A stretch of DNA of 64,000 nucleotides, taken from positions 1 through 64,000 of the forward strand of contig JAIESL010000002.1 in NCBI GenBank assembly GCA_019746095.1, read 5' to 3'. A model generated the notes under the pieces. That model saw only the letters and a program-made list of their open reading frames with translations, ran no database searches and was not told the origin of the DNA. Positions 18,808 through 27,248 of the stretch are shown in pieces. Within the stretch, counting starts at the first letter, position 1; every line of letters begins with the position of its first letter. This stretch comes from Caulobacteraceae bacterium (GTDB taxonomy: Bacteria > Pseudomonadota > Alphaproteobacteria > Caulobacterales > Caulobacteraceae). A program made the translations under genes and the position numbers.

Positions 18808-19449
18808 ATGAAAATCGCCCTCATCATCGAGAACAGCCAGGCCGCCAAGAGCGAGACCGTTCACGCTGCCCTGACGGCCGTCGCCGAGCCCCTGGGCCAT
18901 CAGGTCTTCCACTACGGCATGTACACGCCCGAGGATAAGGCGTCGCTGACCTATGTGATGAACGGCCTGCTGGCCGGCGTCCTGCTGAACTCGGGCGCGG
19001 CGGACTTCGTCGTGACGGGTTGCGGTACCGGCATGGGCTCGATGCTGGCCGCCAATGCCATGCCGGGCGTGTTCTGCGGCCTGGTCATCGACCCCACCGA
19101 CGCCTTCCTGTTCGGCCAGATCAACGACGGCAATGCCATCTCCATGCCCTATGCCAAGGGCTTCGGCTGGGCGGCCGAGCTGAACCTGCAGGACTGCTAT
19201 CGCAAGCTGTTCGAGGGCGAGCGCGGCCTGGGCTATCCCAGGGAGCGGGCCGAGATCATGCGCCGGAACCGCGGCATCCTGAAGGACCTCAAGGCCGCCA
19301 CCTGCCACGACATGCTGACCGTGCTGAAGTCCGTCGACCAGGACCTGCTGAAGGCCGCCGTCGCCGGCGAACGCTTCCAGGAACATTTCTTCGCCAATGC
19401 CACCGATGAAGGCATCCGCGACTACCTCCGGGGCGTGGTCGGCGGCTGA
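18808..19449 (+). CDS. RpiB/LacA/LacB-family sugar isomerase (putative 5-keto-4-deoxyuronate isomerase)
   Basis: 213 residues. KIALIIENSQAAKSE opens the fold, and VTGCGTGMGSMLAANAMPGVFCGLVIDP is the characteristic ligand loop of RpiB/LacA/LacB isomerases, with the active cysteine in GCGTG. The protein is longer than RpiB (about 150), with a helical extension after residue 150. The KduD neighbour and shared operator suggest it isomerises 4-deoxy-5-ketouronate, the step normally done by KduI. A streptococcal RpiB-type enzyme, DhuI, is known to do this for unsaturated uronates. No KduI or KdgF homologue is seen in the window. Confidence 0.8.
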   Translation: MKIALIIENSQAAKSETVHAALTAVAEPLGHQVFHYGMYTPEDKASLTYVMNGLLAGVLLNSGAADFVVTGCGTGMGSMLAANAMPGVFCGLVIDPTDAFLFGQINDGNAISMPYAKGFGWAAELNLQDCYRKLFEGERGLGYPRERAEIMRRNRGILKDLKAATCHDMLTVLKSVDQDLLKAAVAGERFQEHFFANATDEGIRDYLRGVVGG

Positions 19450-19478
19450 GGACCGACCGCAGCGACGGCTGCGCAACC

Positions 19479-20531
19479 CTATCGCGCCGGCGCGGCCGTT
19501 GAATCCCGGACCACGAGGGACGGATCGACCTCGGGCTGGACCAGGGTGGCCGGGTCGAGACCGCGCAGACCCGCCGTCAGTTTCTCGGCCGCCATCCGGC
19601 CCATGTCGCGGATCGGCAGGCGGACGGTGGTCAGGTTCGGCCAGACGCGCGAGGCCATGGGCAGGTCGTCGAACCCGACGATCGACAGGTCGCGGGGCAC
19701 ATCCAGACCGGCGTCGCGTGCGGCCTTCATCACCCCGATGGCCATCTCGTCATTGCCGGCGAAGATGGCGGTCGGCCGCTGCGGCAGGGCCAGCAGTTCC
19801 GTCGCGGCCTCAACGCCGGATTCGAACGTATAGGTCGCGCGCCGGACATAGGCCGGATCCAGTGTCAGCCCATGCTCGGCCAGACCCTCGGCGAAGCCCC
19901 GGCCGCGCTCATGGGACGAGCGGAAGGTGTCGGGGCCCGAGATGAAGGCGATCCGCCGGTGGCCCAGTTCGGCCAGATGCCGCGCCGCCCGCGCCGCGCC
20001 GCGGCTGTCGTGGGTCACCACCATGCGGGCAGGTTCGTCCAGCGAGACCGAGGCGATCCGCACATAGGGGCAGTCCGCCTCCTTCAGGATCGCCACCACC
20101 CGGTCGTCCTCGGACACGGAAGGCGGCATGACCACGCCGAACAGCTTCTGCCGCACGATGAAATTCCGCACGTCGTTCAGAAAGGCGTCGGTCGCCCGGT
20201 TGCAGGGATGGACGACCAGTTCCAGCCCGGCCCCCCGCACCGCGTCCAGCACCCCCTGCTGCATGTTGACCACGTAGTTGGGACTGGGGTTGTCGTAGAT
20301 CATCCCGACCAGGAATGACCGCCGGAAGGCCAGGCCCCGCGCCTGCGGATCGGGGCTGTAGCCATGTTCGGCGATCACCGCCTCGACCCGTTTGCGCGTC
20401 TCTTCCCTGACAAAGGGCGAGTTGTTGATGACCCGCGAGACGGTCTTCTTCGACACCTCGGCCAGCCGGGCGATGTCGTTGATGGTGGCGGGCTTGCCGC
20501 CGGTCCGTCGGGGTTCGTTCACTGAGGCCAT
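19479..20531 (-). CDS. LacI-family transcriptional regulator of the pectin locus
   Basis: 350 residues. The N-terminal helix-turn-helix reads ATINDIARLAEVSKKTVSRVIN (about 15-36), followed by the hinge VREETRKRVEAVIAEHGYSPDPQARGLA and a periplasmic-binding-like effector domain (GMIYDNPSPNYV, FVIS-type core, AIFAGNDEMAIGV, DDLPMASRVWPNLTTVR). It probably represses the surrounding genes until a pectin-derived keto-deoxy sugar acid binds. It lies 50 bases downstream of pectate lyase 2 on the same strand and converges with the isomerase gene. Control of the four palindromes is inferred from position. Confidence 0.9.
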   Translation of the reverse strand: MASVNEPRRTGGKPATINDIARLAEVSKKTVSRVINNSPFVREETRKRVEAVIAEHGYSPDPQARGLAFRRSFLVGMIYDNPSPNYVVNMQQGVLDAVRGAGLELVVHPCNRATDAFLNDVRNFIVRQKLFGVVMPPSVSEDDRVVAILKEADCPYVRIASVSLDEPARMVVTHDSRGAARAARHLAELGHRRIAFISGPDTFRSSHERGRGFAEGLAEHGLTLDPAYVRRATYTFESGVEAATELLALPQRPTAIFAGNDEMAIGVMKAARDAGLDVPRDLSIVGFDDLPMASRVWPNLTTVRLPIRDMGRMAAEKLTAGLRGLDPATLVQPEVDPSLVVRDSTAAPAR

Positions 20532-20581
20532 CTCTCTGGTCGAAGGATGTCCTTAGCCCCTGCCGTCCGCCCTGTCAGCGC

Positions 20582-21976
20582 CTACGTCCCGCGCCGCACC
20601 GCCGGACGGTCCAGGACATCATCGCGTAGCGGCGTCATGAAGCGCAGGTCCCAGTCATCGGGGTTGAACGGCTTGCGCGTCGCCGGGACCACGGCCGGAT
20701 AGCCACCGACCTCGCGCTCGTGATCGATGATCTCGCCCCGGCCCTCGGCCACCTCGGCAATCAGCAGCACATCACGCATGTCGCGGTCCCAGGGGCGGGC
20801 CCCGACCTGTGACAGCACGGCGCGCTGGACATCCACCGCAGGGATCGGGGTCAGCCCCTCCCACCAGACCGGCGGGCGGCGTGTCTGGATGATCCGGGCG
20901 CTGGTGGTGGTGTAGCGGCCGAACATCCGCAGCGGTTCGCCGACCTGGTCAACGGCGATGTTGTCGCGGCCGTAGTATTCCACATCCCCGGCCCCGCCGA
21001 TCATCATGAAGGCCAGACGGTCGACCGGAGTCGACGGTCCGGCGCGCAGGACATTGCCGATCACCGTCATCTTGCCGACCTCGAACGGGACGGTTCCCCA
21101 CTCTTCCGGCGCAAGGTTGTAGTGGATGGCGCGCGGGCCGGGATTGTAGATCAGGTTGTTGACGATGACCCCGTGCACCCCGCCCTTGAACAGGGGGCTG
21201 CGCTCATAGTTGTGGGCATACAGATTGCCCACGATCAGCAGGCCGGTGACGTTGTCGTGGATCAGCGACCCCTTGGAATGCTCGCCCTTGGAATGGGTCG
21301 AATAGGCCAGGCTCTCGCCGTTCAGATTGTTGGAAAAGGTGATGTTGTGGCTGGTGCCGCGGCGCCACTCCTCCGGCGTCGAGCCGGTGAAGCGGGGGCC
21401 CGAGGCCGACAGGTTCTCGTCGGTCGCCCAGGTCAGGCTGCAGTGGTCGATGATGACATTGTAGGCACCGACCGTGGCGATGCCGTCCTCGTCCCAGCCG
21501 CTCATCCATTCGCCGCCGGCCGAGCCGGGGCGGATGCGGATGTGCTGGACCACCACATCGTGGGAGGCGATGTCCATGCCGCCGCGGATGAGGGTGATGC
21601 CCGGCGAAGGTGCCGTCTGGCCTGCAATGGTGATGAAGGGGTTGCGCAGACGCAGGGTCTGGCGACCCAGATCGATGACCCCGCCGACCTCGAACACGAC
21701 GATCCGCGGGCCCTCGGCCTCGATGGCTTCACGCAGTGAACCAGGTCCGGCGGCGTCCAGATTGGTGACGCGGATGATGCGGCCACCCCGCCCGCCCGGT
21801 GTCTGGGCGGCCCAGCCGAGGGCCCCCGGAAAGGCCGTCAGCGGGGCCTCGGCGACCGGCTGTTCCGGCGCGGGAGTCCCCCGCAGGAAGTTGAGGATCT
21901 GGGCATTGGCAGCGGGCGGCGCAGCCGCCGTCAGGACCAGGGCCGCAAGGCCGACGATGAAGCGGTTCAGGGTCAT
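20582..21976 (-). CDS. Pectate lyase (PL1-type), second copy, secreted
   Basis: 464 residues from ATG 21976. Another in-frame ATG lies at 21985, and the frame extends to 22117 without a good ribosome site. The signal peptide ends at PPAANAQ. AFPGALGWAAQTPGGRGGRI and FEVGGVIDLGRQTL match the PL1 group, with beta-helix segments such as ITIAGQTAPSPGITLIRGG, IIDHCSLTWATDENL and NITFSNNLNGE. It lacks the acidic calcium-binding tail of the first lyase, so the two probably act on different substrates or places. The LacI gene follows on the same strand and could be co-transcribed. Confidence 0.9.
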   Translation of the reverse strand: MTLNRFIVGLAALVLTAAAPPAANAQILNFLRGTPAPEQPVAEAPLTAFPGALGWAAQTPGGRGGRIIRVTNLDAAGPGSLREAIEAEGPRIVVFEVGGVIDLGRQTLRLRNPFITIAGQTAPSPGITLIRGGMDIASHDVVVQHIRIRPGSAGGEWMSGWDEDGIATVGAYNVIIDHCSLTWATDENLSASGPRFTGSTPEEWRRGTSHNITFSNNLNGESLAYSTHSKGEHSKGSLIHDNVTGLLIVGNLYAHNYERSPLFKGGVHGVIVNNLIYNPGPRAIHYNLAPEEWGTVPFEVGKMTVIGNVLRAGPSTPVDRLAFMMIGGAGDVEYYGRDNIAVDQVGEPLRMFGRYTTTSARIIQTRRPPVWWEGLTPIPAVDVQRAVLSQVGARPWDRDMRDVLLIAEVAEGRGEIIDHEREVGGYPAVVPATRKPFNPDDWDLRFMTPLRDDVLDRPAVRRGT

Positions 21977-22053
21977 GCGTTCCATCCTATCCGTCGTCGC
22001 TGTGATCCGCGACCTTCCCGGGACGCCCGGACCGGGCGTCGCCGGATTCAAAT

Positions 22054-22067
22054 TGACACCGGTTTCC
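22054..22067. promoter_or_regulatory. Imperfect operator copy between pectate lyase 2 and the hydratase operon
   Basis: TGACACCGGTTTCC has an exact left half-site and centre with a degenerate right half. It lies 36 bases before the hydratase GTG and 77 before the pectate lyase 2 ATG, in the divergent gap that should drive both the uptake/kinase operon and the lyase-regulator pair. Confidence 0.72.
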
Positions 22068-22102
22068 TTCCTGCGCAATGTCTGCCGTAACAGGGAGGCT
22101 GC

Positions 22103-22915
22103 GTGAGCCACGCACACGACAATTCAGCGACGTCACCGGTCGCGCGCGCCTTTGTCAGCGCGCGTCGCGGCGGCCGTGCGCTCAGGGACTATCCGGGCGT
22201 CCAGCCCGAATCGCTCGCCGCGGCCTATGCCATCCAGGACGAGGCCATCGCCGCCTGGCCGGACCGGGTCGCAGGCTGGAAACTGGGCCGGATCAATGCC
22301 CCGCACGATGTGAATTTCGGTGCCGGGCGACTGGCGGGGCCGATCTTCTCGCGCAATGTCTGGACCGCCGGACACAGCCCGACCCGGTTCGGGGTGATCG
22401 AGGACGGCTTCGCGGCGGTCGAGGCGGAATATGTGCTCGAGCTGGGCGAGACGGCCCCCGATCGCGGCGGCTGGACCGTCGACACCGTCGCCCCGCTGGT
22501 GTCCCGCGCCTTCATCGGCGTCGAGATCGCCGGCAGTCCCTTTGCGGGCATCAACAACCATGGTCCGGCGGTCACGGCCTCGGATTTCGGCAACAATGCC
22601 GGCCTGATCCTGGGCAATGAGATCACCGGCTGGCGCGACCGCCTGTCCGACCTGACCTGCACCATGAGCCTGAACGGCATCGTCATCGGGCGCGGGGGCG
22701 CGGCGGCCATTCCGGGCGGACCACTGGACTCCCTGGCCTTCCTGCTGAACCTGCTGCATCAGCGCGGCCGGCGGCTGGAGGCCGGACAACTGATCTCGAC
22801 GGGCGCCGCCACCGGGGTCCACGACATCCTCGCGGGTCAGGCCGCCGTCGCCGATTTCGGACCCGACGGCCACATCGACTGTCTCGCGGTCCCGGCGACA
22901 GGAGCCATCGCATGA
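22103..22915 (+). CDS. 2-keto-4-pentenoate hydratase-like (MhpD/FAH family) protein
   Basis: 270 residues from a GTG with GGGAGG eight bases upstream. AYAIQDEAIAAWPDRVAGWKLG, VEAEYVLELGE, HGPAVTASDFGNNAGLILG, and GGPLDSLAFLLNLL with STGAATGVHDILAGQ are the conserved blocks of MhpD-type hydratases; the EAE motif supplies the metal ligands. The family hydrates 2-keto-enoic acids or decarboxylates related keto acids. It is the first gene of a five-gene run with the TRAP transporter and KDG-type kinase, and overlaps the next start by ATGA. A role in unsaturated uronate or keto-deoxy acid turnover is inferred; the exact step is not known. Confidence 0.83.
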   Translation: MSHAHDNSATSPVARAFVSARRGGRALRDYPGVQPESLAAAYAIQDEAIAAWPDRVAGWKLGRINAPHDVNFGAGRLAGPIFSRNVWTAGHSPTRFGVIEDGFAAVEAEYVLELGETAPDRGGWTVDTVAPLVSRAFIGVEIAGSPFAGINNHGPAVTASDFGNNAGLILGNEITGWRDRLSDLTCTMSLNGIVIGRGGAAAIPGGPLDSLAFLLNLLHQRGRRLEAGQLISTGAATGVHDILAGQAAVADFGPDGHIDCLAVPATGAIA

Positions 22916-23904
22916 GCCTGACCCGTCGCACACTCGGCCTGGCCGGTCTCGCCGGCCTCGGACTGGCATCCTGTGCCCCGCGCCCGGCCGCCAACGGCCA
23001 GACCATCTTCAACGCCGTCGACGTCCACCCCGCTGACTATCCGACGGTCACGGCGGTCAAATGGATGGGCGAGGAGCTGGGGCGTCTGACCGACGGCCGG
23101 CTCGGCATACGCCAGTTTCCGGCGGGACAGCTGGGCAATGAGGACGACTCCATCGGCCTGACCCGCTTCCAGGCCGTCGACATCTGCCGCGTCGCCGTCG
23201 CCGCCCTCAACAACGCCTTCCCGGAAACCCGCCTCCTGGCCCTGCCCTATGTCTATCGCTCGGTCGCCCATGTGCGGGCCGTGGTCGACGGAGCCATCGG
23301 CACGGAACTGCTCAATGTCTTCGAGGGCCGGGGTCTGGTGGGACTGGCCTATTACGACGCGGCGCCGCGCTGCTTCTACAATGTGCGCCATCCGGTCACC
23401 GAGCCGGGCCAGATGCACGGCCTGAAGATGCGCGCGCCGCAGTCGGACATCTTCCTCGACTCCATCCGGGCCATGGGCGCCAATCCCACGCCCCTGACGT
23501 TCGGGGCCGTCTTCTCCTCGCTGCAGACCCATCTGATCGACGGGGCCGAGAACAACTGGCCCAGCTACCAGTCCAGCCGCCAGTTCGAGGTCGCCCGCTA
23601 CTGGAGCCAGACCGAACACTCCTTCTCGCCCGACGCCCTGCTGATATCCAGGGCCAGCCTGGAGCGTCTCAGCACGGCGGATCAGGAGCTGGTCCGCGAC
23701 GTCGCCCGCCGCTCCGTGCCGATCATGCGCGCCCTCTGGGACGAGCGCGAGGCCACCGCCCGCGCCACCGTCATCGCCGCCGGTGTCCAGGTCGCCGAGG
23801 TCGACAGGGACGCCTTTGCCGCCACCGTCCGGCCGGTGCTGGACAAATACCTCGCCGAGCCGCGCCTGCGCGCGCTCCACGAACGGATCGCAGCGGTCGC
23901 CTGA
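22912..23904 (+). CDS. TRAP transporter solute-binding protein (DctP family)
   Basis: 330 residues. The N-terminus MSLTRRTLGLAGLAG combines twin arginines with a lipobox ending at cysteine 21 (LASC), suggesting a Tat-exported lipoprotein. The DctP fold shows PADYPTVTAVKWMGEELGRLTDGRL, FPAGQLGNEDD, the substrate arginine region FYNVRHPVTEPGQMHGLKMRAP and NNWPSYQSS. It captures an organic acid, here probably an unsaturated di- or monogalacturonate or keto-deoxy acid. Genes for the small and large membrane subunits follow directly. Confidence 0.9.
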   Translation: MSLTRRTLGLAGLAGLGLASCAPRPAANGQTIFNAVDVHPADYPTVTAVKWMGEELGRLTDGRLGIRQFPAGQLGNEDDSIGLTRFQAVDICRVAVAALNNAFPETRLLALPYVYRSVAHVRAVVDGAIGTELLNVFEGRGLVGLAYYDAAPRCFYNVRHPVTEPGQMHGLKMRAPQSDIFLDSIRAMGANPTPLTFGAVFSSLQTHLIDGAENNWPSYQSSRQFEVARYWSQTEHSFSPDALLISRASLERLSTADQELVRDVARRSVPIMRALWDEREATARATVIAAGVQVAEVDRDAFAATVRPVLDKYLAEPRLRALHERIAAVA

Positions 23905-23944
23905 ACGGCCGCGCAAAACCACGGCGCTCAGGGAGGGCCCGAAG

Positions 23945-24457
23945 ATGTCTGAACCTCGACCCGGCCTCGGCCGCGCGCTCGACGGCCTGGCCAGCCTGGC
24001 CATGACGCTGGCGGGGATTGCTCTCGTCGCCATGGCCCTGGTCCAGGCCTGGCAGGTCTTTGCCCGCTATGTGCTGAACGACAGCCCCGGCTGGACCGAA
24101 CCGCTGGCCCTGCTGCTGATGAGCTTCGCCGTCATGTTCGGCGCCGCCGTCGCGGTGCGGCGGGAATCCCATTTCGCCTTCCAGACTCTCCGGGATGCGA
24201 TGCCGGGTCCCCAGCAATGGCTGATGAAGTCGATCTCCCGCCTGATCGCCGCCGCCGGCGGGGCCGGGCTGATGGTCCTCGGCGGGACCCTGATGATCGA
24301 TGACTGGCCCGTGGTCATGGCCGGAGCGCCGCTGCCGGCGGGCCTGAAATTCGCCGGCCTGTGTCTCGGCGGGGGCCTGATCCTGCTGTTCGCGATCGAA
24401 CGCCTGCTGACCGGCGACTATCGCGCGCCCGAGACTGAAGCCCAGGCGGAGGACTGA
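23945..24457 (+). CDS. TRAP transporter small permease (DctQ family)
   Basis: 170 residues from the ATG at 23945, preceded by GGGAGGGCCCGAAG; a longer open frame starts further upstream inside dctP but has no ribosome site. Four hydrophobic helices are visible (about 16-38, 50-68, 88-110, 125-147), with the family segment WQVFARYVLNDSPGWTEPLA. It pairs with the large permease next to it, from which it is separated by two bases. Confidence 0.9.
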   Translation: MSEPRPGLGRALDGLASLAMTLAGIALVAMALVQAWQVFARYVLNDSPGWTEPLALLLMSFAVMFGAAVAVRRESHFAFQTLRDAMPGPQQWLMKSISRLIAAAGGAGLMVLGGTLMIDDWPVVMAGAPLPAGLKFAGLCLGGGLILLFAIERLLTGDYRAPETEAQAED

Positions 24458-24459
24458 GC

Positions 24460-25740
24460 ATGGAATACATCATCCTCTTCGGCCTTCTGTTTGCGCTTCT
24501 GGCCATCGGTGTCCCGGTCGCCTTCTCGCTTCTGGCCGCGACCCTGGCGACCGTCCTCTATCTGGCCCTGCCGCCCATCGTGGTGTTCCAGCAGATGGGG
24601 TCGGAGATCACCTCCGTCGCCCTGCTGGCCATTCCCCTGTTCATCTTCACCGGCGAACTGATGATGAAGGGCGGCCTGTCCGACCGGATGATCGCCCTGG
24701 CCTCCTCCATGGTCGGCCATGTGCGCGGCGGTCTGGGCCAGGTCACCGTCGTGGGCTCGACCCTGTTCGGCGGCGTCTCGGGCAGCGCCATCGCCGATGT
24801 CTCGGCCGTCGGCGGCACCATGATCCCGCAGATGCAGAAGCGCGGCTATGACGCCGACTACGCGGTCAACGTCACCATCTCCGCGGCCCTGGTGGCCCTG
24901 CTGGTGCCGCCCTCGCACAATATGATCCTGTATTCGGCCGCGGCCGGGGGCGGGGTTTCCATCTCGGACCTGTTCGCCGCCGGCATCATTCCCGCCCTGC
25001 TGCTGGCCGCGACCCTGATGGTCACCGCCTATATCGTCGCCCGCAAGCGCGGCTATGCGGCCGAGGTCTTTCCCGGCTTCCGCACCATCGCCGTCCGTCT
25101 GGTCGCCGCCATTCCCGGCCTGCTGCTGGTCGGCATCATCTTCACCGGGATCCGGATGGGCGTCTTCACCGCCGTGGAGAGCGCTTCGATCGCCGTGGTC
25201 TATGCCACGGTGGTCACAGGCCTCGTCTATCGCCACATGACCTGGTCGGCCTTCAAGGCCGCCTGCCTCGGGGCCGCCCGGACCTCCGGCATGGTGCTGT
25301 TCATCATCGGCTGCGCCGGCGCCTTCGGCTGGCTGATGGCCTATATGCAGGTGCCGACCATGATGGTCGACCTGCTGCAGACCCTGACCGACAACCCGAT
25401 CCTGATCCTGCTGCTGATCAACGTCATCCTGCTGATCCTCGGCACCTTCATGGACATGGCGCCCCTGATCATCATCTGCACGCCGATCTTCCTGCCCGTG
25501 GCCAAGGCCTTCGATGTCGACCCGGTCCAGTTCGGCGTCATCCTGCTGCTCAACTGCGGCATCGGCCTGATCACACCGCCGGTCGGGTCGGTCCTGTTCG
25601 TCGGCAGCGCCATCGCCGGCATTCCCATGACCCGGGCGCTCAAGACCATCTGGCCGTTCTGGCTCTCTTGCCTCGCGGTGCTGATGCTGGTCACCTTCGT
25701 CCCGGCACTTTCGCTGTGGCTGCCCTCGCTGATGAAATGA
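24460..25740 (+). CDS. TRAP transporter large permease (DctM family)
   Basis: 426 residues with about twelve membrane helices. The conserved blocks are IPLFIFTGELMMKGGLSDRMI, GSTLFGGVSGSAIADVSAVG, VALLVPPSHNMILYS, and NCGIGLITPPVGSVLFVG. It is the ion-coupled transport subunit, here using Na+ or H+ to bring the DctP-bound acid into the cytoplasm. The stop overlaps the kinase start as ATGA, so uptake and phosphorylation are translationally coupled. Confidence 0.93.
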   Translation: MEYIILFGLLFALLAIGVPVAFSLLAATLATVLYLALPPIVVFQQMGSEITSVALLAIPLFIFTGELMMKGGLSDRMIALASSMVGHVRGGLGQVTVVGSTLFGGVSGSAIADVSAVGGTMIPQMQKRGYDADYAVNVTISAALVALLVPPSHNMILYSAAAGGGVSISDLFAAGIIPALLLAATLMVTAYIVARKRGYAAEVFPGFRTIAVRLVAAIPGLLLVGIIFTGIRMGVFTAVESASIAVVYATVVTGLVYRHMTWSAFKAACLGAARTSGMVLFIIGCAGAFGWLMAYMQVPTMMVDLLQTLTDNPILILLLINVILLILGTFMDMAPLIIICTPIFLPVAKAFDVDPVQFGVILLLNCGIGLITPPVGSVLFVGSAIAGIPMTRALKTIWPFWLSCLAVLMLVTFVPALSLWLPSLMK

Positions 25741-26831
25741 CCGAACTGCTGGCCGTGCGACCGGCCGAAGACTGCCGCTGGGACTGCGTCGCCCTGGGTG
25801 AGGTCATGCTTCGCCTCGATCCGGGCGAAGGCCGTATCCGCACCGCCCGCAGCTTCCAGGTCTGGGAGGGCGGCGGCGAATACAATGTCGCCCGCGGCCT
25901 GCGCAAAACCTTCGGCATGCGCACCGCGGTGGTCACGGCCCTGCCCCGCAACGAGATGGGAGCCCTGGCCGAGGACCTGATCCTGCAGGGCGGGGTCGAC
26001 ACCGCCCATATCCTGTGGCGCGAGGCCGACGGCATCGGGCGCAACACGCGGATGGGGCTGAATTTCACCGAGCGCGGCTTCGGCGTGCGCGGGGCCCTGG
26101 GGGCCTCGGACCGGGCCAATTCCGCCGCCTCCCAGATGCGGCCCGACGAGGTCGACTGGGACGCCCTGTTCGGAACGGAAGGCGTGCGCTGGCTGCATAC
26201 GGGCGGCATTTTCGCGGCCCTGTCCGAGAGCACCGCGGCGACGACCATAGCCGCCATCCGCGCGGCCAAACGGCACGGCGTCGTGGTCAGCTATGACCTC
26301 AACCATCGCGCCAGCCTGTGGTCCAGCCATCCCGATCCCGACGCCGCCCGGCGGGTCAACCGCGAGATCGCCGGCCTGGTCGATGTCCTGGTCGGCGATG
26401 AATATGCCTGGGACTCCTGCCTCGGCATCGGCGGCCATGCCGCCCGCACGGATCCCACCGACGCCGCGCCGTTCGACGCCCTCGTCGCCCGCGCCTCGGT
26501 CGATCTGCCCAATGTGAAGGTCTTCGCCGCCACCTTGCGCGACCCGGTCTCGGCCTCGGTCAACCGCTGGGGCGCGGTGCTGTGGGCGGACGGCCGGCGC
26601 CATGCGTCACCGGTGCGCGAGATCGCCGTCCTCGATCGCGTCGGCGGGGGCGACGGCTTTGTCTCGGGCATGGCCTGGGCCTTCATGAACGGCCACGGCG
26701 CGCAGACGGCCGTCGACTACGGCACCGCCCATGGAGCCCTGGCCATGACCACCCCCGGCGACAACGCCATGACCTCACTGGCCGAGGTTGCGGCCCTCGC
26801 CAAAGGACGGGGTGCGGCGGCGATCCGCTGA
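25737..26831 (+). CDS. kdgK: PfkB-family sugar kinase, putative 2-keto-3-deoxygluconate kinase
   Basis: 364 residues from the ATG overlapping the dctM stop; the frame is open further upstream but inside dctM. CVALGEVMLRLDPGE opens the PfkB fold, WEGGGEYNVARGLRKTFG is the sugar-binding region, and DRVGGGDGFVSGMAWA is the ATP/catalytic-aspartate motif. It should phosphorylate 2-keto-3-deoxygluconate, the product of KduD, to KDPG. The aldolase that would follow is not in the window. The substrate is inferred from context. Confidence 0.85.
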   Translation: MTELLAVRPAEDCRWDCVALGEVMLRLDPGEGRIRTARSFQVWEGGGEYNVARGLRKTFGMRTAVVTALPRNEMGALAEDLILQGGVDTAHILWREADGIGRNTRMGLNFTERGFGVRGALGASDRANSAASQMRPDEVDWDALFGTEGVRWLHTGGIFAALSESTAATTIAAIRAAKRHGVVVSYDLNHRASLWSSHPDPDAARRVNREIAGLVDVLVGDEYAWDSCLGIGGHAARTDPTDAAPFDALVARASVDLPNVKVFAATLRDPVSASVNRWGAVLWADGRRHASPVREIAVLDRVGGGDGFVSGMAWAFMNGHGAQTAVDYGTAHGALAMTTPGDNAMTSLAEVAALAKGRGAAAIR

Positions 26832-26835
26832 ACCG

Positions 26836-27132
26836 TCAGGCCCGCTCTTCCTCGTGACCGCACAGGGCGCACTGGAAACGGGCGACCTTCGACTTTGACG
26901 GCATCGGCCTGAGGACCGAGGTGCGCCCGAATTCGAACCGGCAGCGCTTGCACTCGTCCGCCTGCGGCGGCCGGGCCGCCAGGACACTGGCAATCGCGGC
27001 GGTCTTTTCGGCCACCCGCGCCCGCGCCCGCGCCTCGTCCGCCTGGGCCCGGGCGATCTCGTCCTGCGCCGCCTGTTTCTCGCGCTCCAGACGCTCGATC
27101 AACTGCCGTCGGTAAAGCTCGTGATCCGCCAT
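26836..27132 (-). CDS. Small coiled-coil protein with C-terminal zinc ribbon
   Basis: 98 residues from ATG 27132, where MADHELYRRQLIERLEREK begins; a longer frame reaches 27186. The first half is a charged helix rich in A, E, Q and R, likely a coiled coil. The second half has CKRCRF and CALCGH, two CxxC pairs spaced for one zinc ribbon. No known function. It converges with the kinase gene and is divergent from the transporter gene. Confidence 0.65.
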   Translation of the reverse strand: MADHELYRRQLIERLEREKQAAQDEIARAQADEARARARVAEKTAAIASVLAARPPQADECKRCRFEFGRTSVLRPMPSKSKVARFQCALCGHEEERA

Positions 27133-27248
27133 CCTGTCCCCCCGCTCGCTGACCGACAGCGAGAAACAGATGATCGACAGAGTCAACGGGACGATGCGCT
27201 TTCGATCGCACCGGTCTAGGCTCGCGCAAACGAGTCCGGGGAGGGACC

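Noticed and set aside
27206-27219. CACCGGT core upstream of the MHS transporter as another operator copy
   Set aside because: Only the central seven bases match; both outer half-sites are wrong, and the short core recurs by chance in GC-rich coding DNA.
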